A stretch of DNA of 64,000 nt from Ensifer sp. LC11 (GCF_001695835.1 NZ_MBSO01000017.1:1-64000), one strand, 5' to 3'; shown: positions 7,082-16,870, numbered from the stretch's first letter. Program-made: numbers and translations. The notes: generated by a model from the sequence alone, not told the origin.

Positions 7082-7903
7082 GTGTACGACGATCGACAAG
7101 GACCAGCGGCGGTTCCAGATCTTGACGACGAGGATATGAAGGCTCTGCTGGCAGCGCTTGCTGCCGGCAGGGAACGTGTTGAGCGCTGCGAGCTCAAGGA
7201 TCGTACGGTCTGGATCAAGCGCTACCGGCGCCCCGGTCCGCGCCTGGGCTCCCGGGCCCTGGCGTTTGCCTCCCGCTTTGGCGGCCTCGCCATGTTGCGG
7301 CCCTCTCCGCTGCTCGACATCGACGGCATGATCGAGCGCGAGGTTCGCCAGATCGAATGTTTCTCTGCGGCCGGGTTCAGGACGCCGCAGATCGTTTATC
7401 GCGGCCCGACTGTGCTGGTCCTCACCCATCTCGGGCTGCCGGTCAGCAAGCATATGGGCCCGTTGCGCGAAAGCGATTCCGAAGCGCATGACCAGCTGCT
7501 TGTGCGTTGCGCCGCTGAGCTCGGGCGTCTGCACGCCGCGGGGCTCTGCCATGGCCGACCGCATCCGCGCGATTTCGCGATCGACGAAGACGCCTTCGGC
7601 TTTCTCGATTTCGAGGAAGTTCCGGCAACGGTAATGCCGCTGGCGACGGCCCAGGCGCGAGACGTGTGGCTGTTGTTCCTGCAGGTGGCGAGCCGAGCGC
7701 TGCGGCCCGAGACGCCAGACCGCGCATTTGCGGCCTGGAAGCTCGCTGCTCCGACCCAGGCGGTTCACGCGCTTGGCGAAATGATGCCGGCCATCACCCG
7801 TTTGCTGCCGCTTGCGCGCTTCCTGCTGCGCCTTCGGCAGGGACAGGACCTCATTCGCTTCATCGCGGCGACTGCCTATCTGGCGAACGCCACGCAATCA
7901 TAA
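7082..7903 (+). CDS. protein-kinase-like (BUD32/WaaP-type) protein with degenerate catalytic loop
   Basis: A 273-residue protein if it starts at GTG 7082 (GGGA 5-8 nt upstream); a start upstream of this would fall inside the rplT terminator. It resembles small kinase-fold proteins of the BUD32/lipopolysaccharide-kinase group: a Val-Trp-Ile-Lys strand near residue 45 (ATP lysine), an Arg-Leu-His-Ala-Ala-Gly-Leu-Cys-His-Gly catalytic-loop entry, and Phe-Leu-Asp-Phe-Glu in the metal-binding position. The usual Asp after His-Gly is Arg (His-Gly-Arg-Pro-His-Pro-Arg-Asp-Phe), so activity is doubtful unless the later Asp substitutes. The substrate is unknown. It lies between rplT and pheS. Confidence 0.6.
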   Translation: MYDDRQGPAAVPDLDDEDMKALLAALAAGRERVERCELKDRTVWIKRYRRPGPRLGSRALAFASRFGGLAMLRPSPLLDIDGMIEREVRQIECFSAAGFRTPQIVYRGPTVLVLTHLGLPVSKHMGPLRESDSEAHDQLLVRCAAELGRLHAAGLCHGRPHPRDFAIDEDAFGFLDFEEVPATVMPLATAQARDVWLLFLQVASRALRPETPDRAFAAWKLAAPTQAVHALGEMMPAITRLLPLARFLLRLRQGQDLIRFIAATAYLANATQS

Positions 7904-7961
7904 TTCCTGACGACTAGAACCGATATAGAACCGAACCCATTCCCGCATCGAGGCAGACAGA

Positions 7962-9044
7962 ATGAGCGAACTGGAAACACTGGAACGGACACTGCTGGCG
8001 GACATCGATGCTGCCGGCGACGAAGGATCGATCGAGACGGTGCGCGTCAACGCGCTCGGCAAGAAGGGCTCGATCTCCGAGCTCCTGAAGACGCTGGGCA
8101 CCATGACGCCGGAAGAGCGCCAGACGCGCGGCGCACAGATCAACGCGCTGAAGAACACGGTCGCCGAGGCGATTTCCGCCCGCAAGGCGGCGCTGAAGGA
8201 CCAGGCGATCGCCGAGCGCCTGGCGCGCGAGACGGTTGACATCAGCCTGCCTGTCCGATCCTCGCCCGCCGAGCGCGGCCGTATTCATCCGATCAGCCAG
8301 ATCGTTGACGAGATCACCGCGATCTTCGGCGACATGGGCTTCTCGATCGCCGAAGGTCCTGACATCGAGACCGACTATTACAATTTTACGGCGCTCAACT
8401 TCCCCGAGGGCCATCCGGCGCGCGAGATGCACGACACTTTCTTCTTCAATCCGGACGAGAAGGGCGAGCGCAAGGTGCTGCGCACGCACACCTCGCCGGT
8501 GCAGATCCGCACCATGGAAGCGCAGCAGCCGCCGATCCGCATCATTATTCCCGGCAAGACCTACCGCCAGGATTCCGACGCGACCCATTCGCCGATGTTC
8601 CACCAGGTCGAAGGCCTGGTGATCGACAAGACCGCGAATGTCGCCAACATGCGCTGGGTGCTGGAAGAATTCTGCAAGGCCTTCTTCGAGGTCGACCAGG
8701 TGACGATGCGTTTCCGCCCGTCCTTCTTCCCCTTCACCGAGCCGTCCTTCGAGGTCGATATCCAGTGCGACCGCTCCGGCCCGATCGTCAAGTTCGGCGA
8801 GGGCACCGACTGGATGGAGATCCTCGGCTGCGGCATGGTGCATCCGAACGTGCTGCGCTCCGGCGGGCTCGACCCGGACGAGTACCAGGGCTTTGCCTGG
8901 GGCATGGGCCTCGACCGCATCGCCATGCTGAAATACGGCATGCCGGACCTGCGTGACTTCTTCAACGCCGACGTTCGCTGGATGACCCACTACGGCTTCC
9001 GCCCGCTCGACATGCCGACGCTGTTCGGCGGTCTCTCGGCCTGA
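7962..9044 (+). CDS. pheS: phenylalanine--tRNA ligase alpha subunit
   Basis: A 360-residue catalytic subunit of the alpha2-beta2 enzyme that charges tRNA-Phe. An N-terminal coiled-coil region (about 1-90) precedes the class II core. Motif 2 lies around Thr-His-Thr-Ser-Pro-Val-Gln and motif 3 reads Gly-Met-Gly-Leu-Asp-Arg-Ile-Ala-Met. The Tyr-Tyr-Asn-Phe-x-Ala-Leu-Asn-x-Pro-x-x-His-Pro-Ala-Arg stretch is characteristic. GAGG lies about 8 nt before the ATG. pheT follows after 33 bp. Confidence 0.98.
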   Translation: MSELETLERTLLADIDAAGDEGSIETVRVNALGKKGSISELLKTLGTMTPEERQTRGAQINALKNTVAEAISARKAALKDQAIAERLARETVDISLPVRSSPAERGRIHPISQIVDEITAIFGDMGFSIAEGPDIETDYYNFTALNFPEGHPAREMHDTFFFNPDEKGERKVLRTHTSPVQIRTMEAQQPPIRIIIPGKTYRQDSDATHSPMFHQVEGLVIDKTANVANMRWVLEEFCKAFFEVDQVTMRFRPSFFPFTEPSFEVDIQCDRSGPIVKFGEGTDWMEILGCGMVHPNVLRSGGLDPDEYQGFAWGMGLDRIAMLKYGMPDLRDFFNADVRWMTHYGFRPLDMPTLFGGLSA

Positions 9045-9077
9045 TTGCGCGCAGAAACAAAGGACACAGGTGAAATC

Positions 9078-11504
9078 ATGAAATTCACGCTTTCCTGGCT
9101 CAAGGACCACCTTGAAACCGACGCTTCGCTGGAAGAGATCTGCGCGCGCCTGACGATGATCGGGCTCGAGGTGGAAGACGTCGACGACAAGGCCGCCTTC
9201 AAGCCCTTCGTCATCGCCAAGGTCGTCTCCGCCGAGCAGCATCCGAATGCCGACAAGCTTCGGGTGCTGATGGTCGATACCGGCGGCGGCGCTCCGGTCC
9301 AGGTCGTCTGCGGTGCGCCGAATGCGCGCGCGGGCCTCGTCGGCGCTTTCGCAGCCCCGGGCACCTATGTGCCCGGTATCGACGTCACTCTTGCTGTTGG
9401 CACCATCCGTGGTGTCGAAAGCCGCGGCATGATGTGCTCGGAAAAGGAACTGCAGATCTCCGACGATCACAACGGCATTATCGACCTTCCTGCCGATGCG
9501 CCCGTCGGCACGAGCTATGCCACTTACGCCGGCCTCGACGATCCGATGATCGAGATCAACCTCACGCCGAACCGCCCGGACTGCACCAGCGTCTACGGCA
9601 TTGCCCGCGATCTCGCGGCCTCCGGCCTCGGCACGTTGAAGGCGCGTAAGGCGCCGTCCTTCGCCGTCGAAGGCGAAACACCGGTGAAGTTGACGCTCGA
9701 CCTCGGCGAAGACAGGCATCTTTGCCCCGGCTTTTCGCTGCGGCTGGTGCGCGGCGTCAAGAACGGCCCATCGCCGAAGTGGATGCGGCAGCGGCTGCTG
9801 GCGATCGGCCTGCGCCCGATCAACGCGCTGGTCGACATCACCAACTACATGACCTTCGATCAGGGTCGGCCGATGCACGTCTTCGACGCCGCCAAGGTCA
9901 AGGGCAATCTGACCGTTCGTCACGCCAAGGACGGCGAGACCGTGCTGGCGCTCGACCAGCGCGAATACAAGCTTGGCCCCAACAACGTCGTCATCTCCGA
10001 CGAAAAGGCGATCGAATCGATCGGCGGCGTCATGGGCGGCGAACATTCCGGCTGCGACGAGAACACCACCGACGTGCTGATCGAATCGGCGCTATGGGAT
10101 CCGATGAACATCGCCAAGACCGGCCGCACGCTCGGCATCATCACCGATGCGCGCTACCGCTTCGAGCGTGGCGTCGATCCGGAATACATGGTGCCCGGCC
10201 TCGAACGCACCACCGAGCTGGTGCTCGAACTCTGCGGCGGCAAGGCGGCCAAGGCGGAAGTGGTCGGCTATGCCGGCTACCAGCCGAAGCTCGTCGATTT
10301 CCCGGTTTCCGAAGTGAAGCGGCTGACCGGCCTCGAAGTTTCCTCGGAGGAAAGCGTCTCGATCCTGAAGAAACTCGGCTTCGGCGTCGAAGGCTCGGGC
10401 GAGCGTTTCAAGGTTTCGGTTCCGTCCTGGCGCCCGGATGTCGACGGCAAGGCCGATCTCGTTGAAGAGGTCATGCGTATTCACGGCGTCGACAACATCG
10501 TCGCAGCGCCGCTGCCGAGCCACGGCACGGTCAACGGCAAGATCCTGACGACGTTGCAGATCCGCACACGCCTTGCCAAGCGCACGCTGGCGAGCCGCGG
10601 CATGCTCGAGGCCGTCACCTGGTCGTTCATCTCCGAGGATCAGGCGAAGCTCTTCGGCGGCGGCTCAGCCGCGCTGAAGCTCGCCAACCCGATCGCGTCC
10701 GATATGTCCGACATGCGCCCGTCGCTATTGCCGGGTCTGCTGACCGCTGCCCAGCGCAACGCCGACAAGGGTTTTGGTGACGTCGCGCTCTTCGAGGTGT
10801 CCGGTACCTATGAGGGCGATACGCCGGATGCCCAGCGTCGCGTTGCCGGCGGCATCCGCCGCGGTACGGCCTCGCTCACCGGTGCTGGTCGCCTCTGGTC
10901 GAATGCGGCCAGGGGCGGCGGAAAGCCGGTCGACGTCTTCGACGCCAAGGCCGACGCGATTGCCGTGCTTGAAGCCTGCGGCGTGCCACTGGGCAACGTC
11001 CAGTTCGAGCCGGGCAGTCCTGCCTGGTATCATCCGGGCCGCTCCGGCACGATCAAGCTCGGGCCGAAGATCGTTCTCGGCACTTTCGGCGAGTTCCACC
11101 CGAAGACGCTCGAAGCGCTCGACGTCTCGGGCGCGCTCTGCGGCTTCGAGATCTATGTCGACGCCATGCCGGAACCGAAGAAGAAGGCGACCCGCACCAA
11201 GCCGGCGCTCGACCTTTCGCCGTTCCAGGCGGTGAAGCGCGACTTTGCCTTCGTCGTCGACAGGGCGATCGAGGCAGGCGCCATCCTGCGCGCGGCTTCC
11301 GGTGCCGACCGCAAGCTGGTCACCGGCGTCAGCGTTTTCGACGTCTTCGAGGGCGCGTCGCTCGGTGAAGGCAAGAAGTCGATCGCCATCGAAGTCACCA
11401 TCCAGCCGGTCGAGCGCACGCTGACCGATGAGGACTTCGAGGCGCTCACCGCCAAGATCGTTGCCAATGTGACGAAGACGACCGGCGGCGTGCTGCGCGC
11501 CTGA
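9078..11504 (+). CDS. pheT: phenylalanine--tRNA ligase beta subunit
   Basis: An 808-residue protein starting Met-Lys-Phe-Thr-Leu-Ser-Trp-Leu at 9078 (AGGACACAGG upstream). The frame is open further back to the pheS stop, but the 9078 start matches the family. Domains: EMAP-type tRNA-binding fold (about 40-150), B3/B4 editing region, B5 DNA-binding-like domain, core, and the C-terminal ferredoxin-like anticodon-binding domain (last about 95 residues, ending in Thr-Asp-Glu-Asp-Phe-Glu-Ala-Leu). It forms the heterotetramer with PheS and proofreads Tyr-tRNA-Phe. Confidence 0.98.
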   Translation: MKFTLSWLKDHLETDASLEEICARLTMIGLEVEDVDDKAAFKPFVIAKVVSAEQHPNADKLRVLMVDTGGGAPVQVVCGAPNARAGLVGAFAAPGTYVPGIDVTLAVGTIRGVESRGMMCSEKELQISDDHNGIIDLPADAPVGTSYATYAGLDDPMIEINLTPNRPDCTSVYGIARDLAASGLGTLKARKAPSFAVEGETPVKLTLDLGEDRHLCPGFSLRLVRGVKNGPSPKWMRQRLLAIGLRPINALVDITNYMTFDQGRPMHVFDAAKVKGNLTVRHAKDGETVLALDQREYKLGPNNVVISDEKAIESIGGVMGGEHSGCDENTTDVLIESALWDPMNIAKTGRTLGIITDARYRFERGVDPEYMVPGLERTTELVLELCGGKAAKAEVVGYAGYQPKLVDFPVSEVKRLTGLEVSSEESVSILKKLGFGVEGSGERFKVSVPSWRPDVDGKADLVEEVMRIHGVDNIVAAPLPSHGTVNGKILTTLQIRTRLAKRTLASRGMLEAVTWSFISEDQAKLFGGGSAALKLANPIASDMSDMRPSLLPGLLTAAQRNADKGFGDVALFEVSGTYEGDTPDAQRRVAGGIRRGTASLTGAGRLWSNAARGGGKPVDVFDAKADAIAVLEACGVPLGNVQFEPGSPAWYHPGRSGTIKLGPKIVLGTFGEFHPKTLEALDVSGALCGFEIYVDAMPEPKKKATRTKPALDLSPFQAVKRDFAFVVDRAIEAGAILRAASGADRKLVTGVSVFDVFEGASLGEGKKSIAIEVTIQPVERTLTDEDFEALTAKIVANVTKTTGGVLRA

Positions 11505-11523
11505 TCCGCACAGATACGGGATC

Positions 11524-11564
11524 AAACGAAGCGGGCCACTGCATTGCAGCGGCCCGCTTCGTTT
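11524..11564. terminator. bidirectional terminator between pheT and a convergent VOC gene
   Basis: AAACGAAGCGGGCC (11524-11537) and GGCCCGCTTCGTTT (11551-11564) are perfect 14-bp arms around a 13-base loop, exactly filling the gap between two convergent genes. Confidence 0.85.
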
Positions 11565-11569
11565 GTGGT

Positions 11570-11968
11570 TCATTCCGTGCGCTGCATCAGCTCGATCCGG
11601 TTGCCGAAGGGATCGCTGACGTAACATCTGAAGTATCCGGCGAGTGGTTCGTCATATGCAATCTCCACGCCGCCGGCTTCGAGCCTGAGGATCAGTCGGT
11701 CGAGATCGTCGGCCAGGAAAGCTGGATGGGCTTTGCGCGCCGGCACGAAGTCGCGCTCGATGCCGAGATGCAGGCGGATGCCGCCCTGCTCGAACCAGCA
11801 GCCACCGCGCACGAGAAGATTGGCCGGTTTGGCGACCTCCGTCAGCCCCAGCAGTCCGCCATAGAAGCCGCGCGCGGCGTCTTCGCCGCCTTCCGGCATT
11901 GCGAGCTGCACGTGCTCGATGGCGACGAGCCTGCCGGTGGCTTGGAGAGGCTGTGTCAAATCCTTCAC
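11570..11968 (-). CDS. VOC-family (glyoxalase/bleomycin-resistance fold) protein
   Basis: A 132-residue protein with two beta-alpha-beta-beta-beta halves: Ile-Glu-His-Val-Gln-Leu-Ala-Met ... Phe-Tyr-Gly-Gly-Leu-Leu-Gly-Leu ... Leu-His-Leu-Gly ... Tyr-Val-Ser-Asp-Pro-Phe-Gly-Asn-Arg-Ile-Glu-Leu-Met. His and Glu are placed as in metal-binding VOC members. The specific reaction is not readable. Its ATG overlaps the stop of the upstream NTF2-like gene by 4 bp, so the two are probably co-translated. Confidence 0.8.
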   Translation of the reverse strand: MKDLTQPLQATGRLVAIEHVQLAMPEGGEDAARGFYGGLLGLTEVAKPANLLVRGGCWFEQGGIRLHLGIERDFVPARKAHPAFLADDLDRLILRLEAGGVEIAYDEPLAGYFRCYVSDPFGNRIELMQRTE

Positions 11969-12324
11969 CCGTGCAGGTGGTAGATCTTGTTGACGATCAC
12001 CCAGCGTCCGTCGATCTTCACCAGCGACAGATGGTCGGAAAAGCGCTCGCCGGCGAAACTGTCGACCACCTTCACGGTTGCGGCGTCGCCGGTAATGTCG
12101 ATCTTCTGCACGTCCATCTCCGGCTGCGTCCCGGGAGGCGAGGCACCGGTCTCGATGATCGCCTTGATGAATCCGTCACGTGTCATCCACTCAAGCGCGC
12201 CCTTGTAGTTGCCGATGATTGCCGCGTCGGGATGAAAGGCCTTGCGCAGGGCACCCTCGTTGGCAAAGGCCATGCCATCCACATAGAGGTGCACCACCGC
12301 GCTGATCGCCTGCTCGTCGGACAT
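11965..12324 (-). CDS. NTF2-like / lumazine-binding-like family protein
   Basis: A 119-residue cone-fold (SnoaL/NTF2) protein: Ala-Ile-Ser-Ala-Val-Val-His-Leu-Tyr-Val-Asp-Gly-Met near the N-terminus, Phe-His-Pro-Asp-Ala-Ala in the middle, and Leu-Ser-Leu-Val-Lys-Ile-Asp-Gly-Arg-Trp-Val-Ile-Val-Asn-Lys-Ile-Tyr-His at the end. The last block is typical of the putative lumazine-binding group (PF12893). It is a two-gene unit with the VOC protein. No ligand can be assigned. Confidence 0.75.
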   Translation of the reverse strand: MSDEQAISAVVHLYVDGMAFANEGALRKAFHPDAAIIGNYKGALEWMTRDGFIKAIIETGASPPGTQPEMDVQKIDITGDAATVKVVDSFAGERFSDHLSLVKIDGRWVIVNKIYHLHG

Positions 12325-12422
12325 TCTCTCTCCTCCCCGATTGTTGCTTGTGGATCAGAGGTAGTGCGTCCCACGGGAATTTCGATGGGTCTCTCCGCCT
12401 GGTCGGGCGGAGAGAGTTTGGC

Positions 12423-13418
12423 TCAACGGTTGGTGAGCGCCAGGGATGCGTCGGTGTAGCGTTTGCCGGCAACCAATGCCGGGGAGAGGGCGGCGGCAAG
12501 CCGGCTCGATTCATCGGCTGAAAGGCTGATATGCGCGGCGGCCGCATTCTGTTCCAGATGGTCGAGCTTGCGGGCGCCGGGGATCGGGACGATGAAGTCG
12601 CCCTGGTTGACCACCCAGGCGAGCGCCAGTTGAGCAGCGGTCACACCCTTCTCCTGCGCCAGCGCCTGGAGCGTTTCGACCAGTCGCACGTTGGCGTCGA
12701 AGTTTTCCGCCTGGAAGCGGGGCAGCGAGCGGCGGAAATCATCGGTCTCCAGATCTTCGGCCTTGCGAATGGCGCCGGTCAGCATGCCGCGACCAAGCGG
12801 GCTATAGGGAACGAAGCCGATGCCGAGCTCGCGGCAGGTAGAAAGCACCTCCGCTTCCGGGTCCCGTGACCACAGCGAGTACTCGCTCTGGACGGCGGCG
12901 ATCGGATGGATCTTGTGGGCCCGGCGGATGGTGGCGGCACTTGCTTCCGAAAGGCCGAGCGTCCGCACCTTGCCCTCGCGCACCAGTTCCGCCATGGCGC
13001 CGACGGTTTCCTCGATCGGAACGTCAGGGTCGACGCGATGCTGGTAGTAGAGGTCGATGACATCGGTCCCGAGCCGCTTGAGCGAGGCTTCCGCCACTGC
13101 CTTGGCATGCTCTGGCCGCCCATCGACACCCTTGATCGCCTGGGCCGCAGGAACGCCCGGCTCGATGCGGAAGCCGAATTTCGTGGCGATCGTCACCTTG
13201 TCACGCACGGGTCCAAGCGCCTTGCCGAGCAGCTTCTCGTTTTCAAAGGGCCCATAGACCTCTGCCGTGTCGAAGAAGGTGATGCCGAGGTCGATGGCCC
13301 GGTGGAGCGTGCGGATCGATTCCGCCTCATCCGTGGCGCCATAGGCGAAGCTCATGCCCATGCAGCCGAGGCCAATGGTGGAGACGGTAAGGTCATTCCC
13401 AAGTTTGCGGGTCTTCAT
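12423..13418 (-). CDS. aldo/keto reductase
   Basis: A 331-residue NADPH-dependent oxidoreductase of the TIM-barrel aldo/keto reductase family (YajO/IolS-like branch). The catalytic tetrad is visible: Asp in Phe-Asp-Thr-Ala-Glu-Val-Tyr, Tyr in the same motif, Lys in Ala-Thr-Lys-Phe-Gly, His in Tyr-Tyr-Gln-His-Arg-Val-Asp. Start 13418 gives the family N-terminus Met-Lys-Thr-Arg-Lys-Leu-Gly and has AGGGAAA upstream. It is divergent from a LysR gene that probably regulates it. The substrate is unknown. Confidence 0.88.
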   Translation of the reverse strand: MKTRKLGNDLTVSTIGLGCMGMSFAYGATDEAESIRTLHRAIDLGITFFDTAEVYGPFENEKLLGKALGPVRDKVTIATKFGFRIEPGVPAAQAIKGVDGRPEHAKAVAEASLKRLGTDVIDLYYQHRVDPDVPIEETVGAMAELVREGKVRTLGLSEASAATIRRAHKIHPIAAVQSEYSLWSRDPEAEVLSTCRELGIGFVPYSPLGRGMLTGAIRKAEDLETDDFRRSLPRFQAENFDANVRLVETLQALAQEKGVTAAQLALAWVVNQGDFIVPIPGARKLDHLEQNAAAAHISLSADESSRLAAALSPALVAGKRYTDASLALTNR

Positions 13419-13653
13419 GTCGTTTCCCTGTCTGGCTGGCACGCGTCGAAACAAACACGCTGGGAGCGCATGTCCATTCGTTCGATGCGTGAAGTGGTGG
13501 TCGAGGTGCTGCCGCGCCCCTTCAGGCGGGCGGCGTAGCCACCGCTCGGACGCGCTCCTTGCTCCGTTGTCGGCGACGAGTGAAGAATAGGACGGCCACC
13601 GGCACTTTGAAAATCACTGTCAATTCTCACAGGCTGTTCTATTATTTCGATCA

Positions 13654-14544
13654 ATGAACAGGACGCAGCTCTCCCAACTCGCGGTGCTGGCCGCCGTTGC
13701 CGCCCATGGCAGTTTTCGCGCTGCCGCGCGCGAGCTGGGCGTGGCGCCGTCGGCTATCAGCCACGCCGTCGGCAGCCTCGAGGCGAGCCTCGGCATTCGG
13801 CTGCTTTCGCGCACCACGCGCAGCGTGGCGCCAACGGAGGAGGGACACCGGCTGCTGGAAAGGCTGGCGCCGGCGCTCGACGAGATTGCCCACGCGCTGG
13901 AAGCCGCTGCCGACGCCCGTGAGCGGCCGGCCGGAAACCTGCGCATCACCGCGCCGCGCTTCGCTGCCGATCTCATCCTTGCGCCGCGGCTGGGTGCCTT
14001 CCTCGATCTCTATCCGGAGATTGTTCTGGAAATCGCCAACGAGGATGGTTTCACCGATATCGTCGAACAGGGTTATGACGCAGGCATCAGGCTCGGCGAA
14101 AGCCTCGAAGCCGACATGATCGCGGTGAAGGTCGGGCCGGAACTCGAAAGTGCGGTCGTCGCATCCGCTGATTACTTCGAGCGCTACGGCCGGCCGCAGC
14201 ATCCGCGCGATCTCGCGCGGCATCGCTGCATCCGGCGGCGCTTCTCCAACGGCACGCTCTATCGCTGGGAGTTCGAGAAGGATGGCGAAGAGCTGACGGT
14301 ATCGGTCGAAGGGCCGCTGATCCTCGGCGAGGATCGCCCGATCATCAAGGCGGCGATCGGCGGCGCAGGTTTGGCCTATCTCTTTCTGTCGCGCGTCGAG
14401 ACCTCGATCGCAGAAGGGCGGCTGGAGCGGGTGCTTGAGGACTGGTGCGCGCCCTATGCCGGTCCCTTTCTCTACTATCCGAGCCGCCGGCAGATGCGGC
14501 CGGCATTGCGCGCCTTCATCGATTTCTTCCGCTACGGCAAATAG
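13654..14544 (+). CDS. LysR-family transcriptional regulator
   Basis: A 296-residue protein with an N-terminal winged HTH (about 4-63: Leu-Ala-Val-Leu-Ala-Ala-Val-Ala-Ala-His-Gly-Ser-Phe-Arg-Ala-Ala-Ala) and a C-terminal substrate-binding domain containing Gly-Tyr-Asp-Ala-Gly-Ile-Arg-Leu-Gly-Glu, typical of the AaeR/DsdC-like LysR branch. It is divergent from the aldo/keto reductase across 235 bp, the usual geometry for LysR control. It is similar in layout to the LysR gene at 42202. Confidence 0.9.
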   Translation: MNRTQLSQLAVLAAVAAHGSFRAAARELGVAPSAISHAVGSLEASLGIRLLSRTTRSVAPTEEGHRLLERLAPALDEIAHALEAAADARERPAGNLRITAPRFAADLILAPRLGAFLDLYPEIVLEIANEDGFTDIVEQGYDAGIRLGESLEADMIAVKVGPELESAVVASADYFERYGRPQHPRDLARHRCIRRRFSNGTLYRWEFEKDGEELTVSVEGPLILGEDRPIIKAAIGGAGLAYLFLSRVETSIAEGRLERVLEDWCAPYAGPFLYYPSRRQMRPALRAFIDFFRYGK

Positions 14545-14641
14545 CGGTCGGTCAGGAAACGGGTGGTGCTTTGGCGCTTGAGCTGGAAAGTCGTTGGCAG
14601 GCGGACGTGCGGTCCCGTGTTGAGATCGAAAGGGGAGAACG

Positions 14642-15277
14642 ATGAAGAAACCCGGCTCGATGAAGGGGCTTGAAGATCTCGGTCGGGTGCGGCTGTCCAG
14701 GAACTTCTTTTTCCGCGAGTTCCTGCATTCGGAGATTGCCGATTTTTATCGCATCCCGAACATTCCTGACGATCCGGATCTGGCCATCGAGGCGGGACGG
14801 CGTCTCTGCGAGGAGTTGCTGGAACCGCTGGAGGCGACCTTCGGCCGGCTGGTCATTCGGTCAGGTTACCGCAACCGTGCCGTCAACGGCTTCGGCAATG
14901 CCAATGGCCTGAACTGCTCCACCAATGCGGCGTCTGCGGCCGACCATATCTGGGACATGCGCGACGCCGACGGATGCATCGGCGCCACCGCTTGCATCGT
15001 CATTCCCTGGGTCTGGGACCGGCGCGGCGACATCGGCGGCTGGCAGTCGATCGCCTGGTGGATACACGACCATTTGCCCTATGCCTCGCTCTGCTTCTTC
15101 CCGAAGCTCTGGGCTTTCAACATCCAGTGGCACGAGCGGCCCGCGCGGCGGATCATGAGTTTTGTCGAGCCACGGGGCGTGCTGACGAAAGCCGGCATGG
15201 CAAACCAGACCGGCAGCCACACCGGTGCTTACGCCGGGTTCCCGGATCTGAGGATGGTGCCGAAATTGACCTTGTAG
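14642..15277 (+). CDS. putative M15-like peptidase / hypothetical protein
   Basis: A 211-residue cytoplasmic-looking protein with GGGGAG just upstream of the ATG. The segment Ala-Ala-Asp-His-Ile-Trp-Asp-Met-Arg-Asp-Ala-Asp and the later Trp-His-Glu recall the His-x6-Asp ... His zinc ligands of M15 D-Ala-D-Ala peptidases. An Arg-Ser-Gly-Tyr-Arg motif before them also fits that fold. The assignment is tentative; it could be a phage-type lysis or cell-wall protein. Its 3' end overlaps the convergent GNAT gene by 49 bp. Confidence 0.55.
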   Translation: MKKPGSMKGLEDLGRVRLSRNFFFREFLHSEIADFYRIPNIPDDPDLAIEAGRRLCEELLEPLEATFGRLVIRSGYRNRAVNGFGNANGLNCSTNAASAADHIWDMRDADGCIGATACIVIPWVWDRRGDIGGWQSIAWWIHDHLPYASLCFFPKLWAFNIQWHERPARRIMSFVEPRGVLTKAGMANQTGSHTGAYAGFPDLRMVPKLTL

Positions 15278-15702
15278 CGCACATGCGCGTCGGTCCCGGA
15301 GTAGCGGTCATAGAGCCGCCGCGCCGTGGCATTGTCGGCTTCGGTGTACCAGTAGAGCCGATCCCAGTCCTTGTCCCGGCAGAGCGCGATCAGGTCGTCG
15401 ATCATGGCGCGTGCGACACCCTGGCCGCGTGAAGCGGGATCGACATAGAGATCCTCGATGTAGCAGATCGGCCGCCGGAAGAAGGTGGCGAGCTGCTCCT
15501 GGCAGATCGCGAAGCCGACCGCTTGCCCGTCGAGGATCGCCAGGCGTGCAAAGAGCGGCGTCGACGGATCGATGAGCCGGCTCCAGGTGAGGTCGATGAT
15601 GTCCTCGGCGAGATAGGTGCCGGAGAAGGCGACATAGCCGGTCCAGAGGCGGCGCCAGTCCGCCTCGTCGCGATCAGCCGCAGCGCGTATCGTCAATGCC
15701 AT
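15229..15702 (-). CDS. GNAT-family N-acetyltransferase
   Basis: A 157-residue acetyl-CoA transferase. The CoA loop is Arg-Gly-Gln-Gly-Val-Ala after Leu-Tyr-Val-Asp-Pro-Ala-Ser, and the C-terminal Leu-Tyr-Trp-Tyr-Thr-Glu-x-x-Asn-x-x-Ala-x-x-Leu-Tyr-Asp-Arg block is typical. Start 15702 gives the normal GNAT N-terminus; the frame is open upstream into the aldo/keto reductase gene but has no family similarity there. It lies 19 bp after the reductase stop, probably one transcript. Its last 49 bp overlap the convergent gene. Confidence 0.85.
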   Translation of the reverse strand: MALTIRAAADRDEADWRRLWTGYVAFSGTYLAEDIIDLTWSRLIDPSTPLFARLAILDGQAVGFAICQEQLATFFRRPICYIEDLYVDPASRGQGVARAMIDDLIALCRDKDWDRLYWYTEADNATARRLYDRYSGTDAHVRYKVNFGTILRSGNPA

Positions 15703-15721
15703 TATATCGGTCTTGCTCCCG

Positions 15722-16672
15722 TCACTCGCCGACATCGTTGAGTTGTCGGATCGCTTCATCCGACAACTCGAGTTCGGCAGAACGAATGAGGCTCTCCAAT
15801 TGCGCGAGGCTGGTGGCGCTGGCGATCGGGGCGGTGATGCCCTTGCGCGTGCGGACCCAGGCGAGCGCAACTTCGGCCTGGGTTGCGCCGGTCTCCGCCG
15901 CGATGTCGTCGAGCACGCCGAGAATGCGCATGCCGCGGCCGTCAAGATACTTCTCGACGCCGCTGCCACGCGCCGAGCCTTCGAGATCCTTGTGCGTGCG
16001 GTATTTTCCCGACAGGAAACCGCGTGCCAGCCCGAAATAGCTGATGACGCCGATCTCCTCGGAAATGCAGAGGTCGCGCAGCGGCCCCTCGAAGGCGTGG
16101 CGGTCGTAAAGATTGTATTCCGGCTGCAAGACCTGGTAGCGCGGCAGGCCCTGGTTTGCGGAAACGTCGAGCGCCTCGCGCAGTTGCAGCGAGTTCAGGT
16201 TGGAGGCGCCGATCGCCCGGACCTTGCCCTCCGTCAGCAACTCGTCGTAGGCCGCAAGCGTTTCCTCGTAAGGCGTGTCCGGATCGGGCCAATGGGAGAG
16301 GTAGAGATCGATATGGTCGGTCTTGAGCCGCTTCAGCGAATCTTCGACCGCCTGCAGGATCCAGCGCCGCGAAAGCCCCTTGCGGTCGGGCCCGAGTTCC
16401 GAGCCGACCTTGGTGACGATCACCGCCTTGTCGCGCGGCCGGCCCGACTGTTTCAGCCATTTGCCGATGATCGTTTCGGATTCGCCGCCCTGGTTGCCGG
16501 GTGCCCAGGAGGAATAGACATCGGCCGTGTCGATGGCGTTGAATCCGGCATCGAAAAAGGCGTCGAGCAGGGCAAAAGAGGTCTTCTCGTCGGCGGTCCA
16601 GCCGAAGACGTTGCCGCCGAAGACGAGTGGTGCGATTGTCAGGTTGGTGCGGCCAAGTCTCAGTTTTTCCAT
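15722..16672 (-). CDS. aldo/keto reductase
   Basis: A 316-residue aldo/keto reductase (PF00248) starting Met-Glu-Lys-Leu-Arg-Leu-Gly-Arg at 16672, with GGAG 7 nt upstream. Catalytic residues: Asp-Thr-Ala-Asp-Val-Tyr, Lys in Val-Thr-Lys-Val-Gly, His in Tyr-Leu-Ser-His-Trp-Pro. It belongs to the group of larger barrel proteins related to voltage-gated potassium-channel beta subunits. The substrate is unknown. It is divergent from the Gfo/Idh/MocA gene; a perfect palindrome (16821-16832) lies between them. Confidence 0.88.
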   Translation of the reverse strand: MEKLRLGRTNLTIAPLVFGGNVFGWTADEKTSFALLDAFFDAGFNAIDTADVYSSWAPGNQGGESETIIGKWLKQSGRPRDKAVIVTKVGSELGPDRKGLSRRWILQAVEDSLKRLKTDHIDLYLSHWPDPDTPYEETLAAYDELLTEGKVRAIGASNLNSLQLREALDVSANQGLPRYQVLQPEYNLYDRHAFEGPLRDLCISEEIGVISYFGLARGFLSGKYRTHKDLEGSARGSGVEKYLDGRGMRILGVLDDIAAETGATQAEVALAWVRTRKGITAPIASATSLAQLESLIRSAELELSDEAIRQLNDVGE

Positions 16673-16820
16673 GGTTTCGCTCCATTGGACTGGATGAAAG
16701 CACATTGCGATCGGGAGGATGCCAGGGAAAGATAGGGCAGATAAGCTGACATTGTCACCCGTCCTTCGGCATTTTTCTGAGCACGGCTCATCGCCGCCGA
16801 ACCGAAGTCTGCCGCTTGAT

Positions 16821-16832
16821 AGGTACGTACCT
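16821..16832. promoter_or_regulatory. perfect 12-bp palindrome AGGTACGTACCT, possible operator
   Basis: It lies in the 198-bp divergent gap between the aldo/keto reductase and the Gfo/Idh/MocA gene, 39 bp before the latter's start. No regulator gene adjoins, so the binding protein would be encoded elsewhere. Confidence 0.4.
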
Positions 16833-16870
16833 CGGCGCTAGTCTCTCTCACCAAATCAGGGAGCTCCATC

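Noticed and set aside
7914-10046. Long open frame of 710 codons on the minus strand opposite pheS and pheT.
   Set aside because: It mirrors the codon structure of the well-supported pheS/pheT genes and has no family features; a shadow frame in GC-rich DNA.
12423-16672. The two aldo/keto reductase genes as a recent tandem duplication.
   Set aside because: Their N-termini, motif neighbourhoods and lengths differ, so they are separate family members rather than a recent copy.
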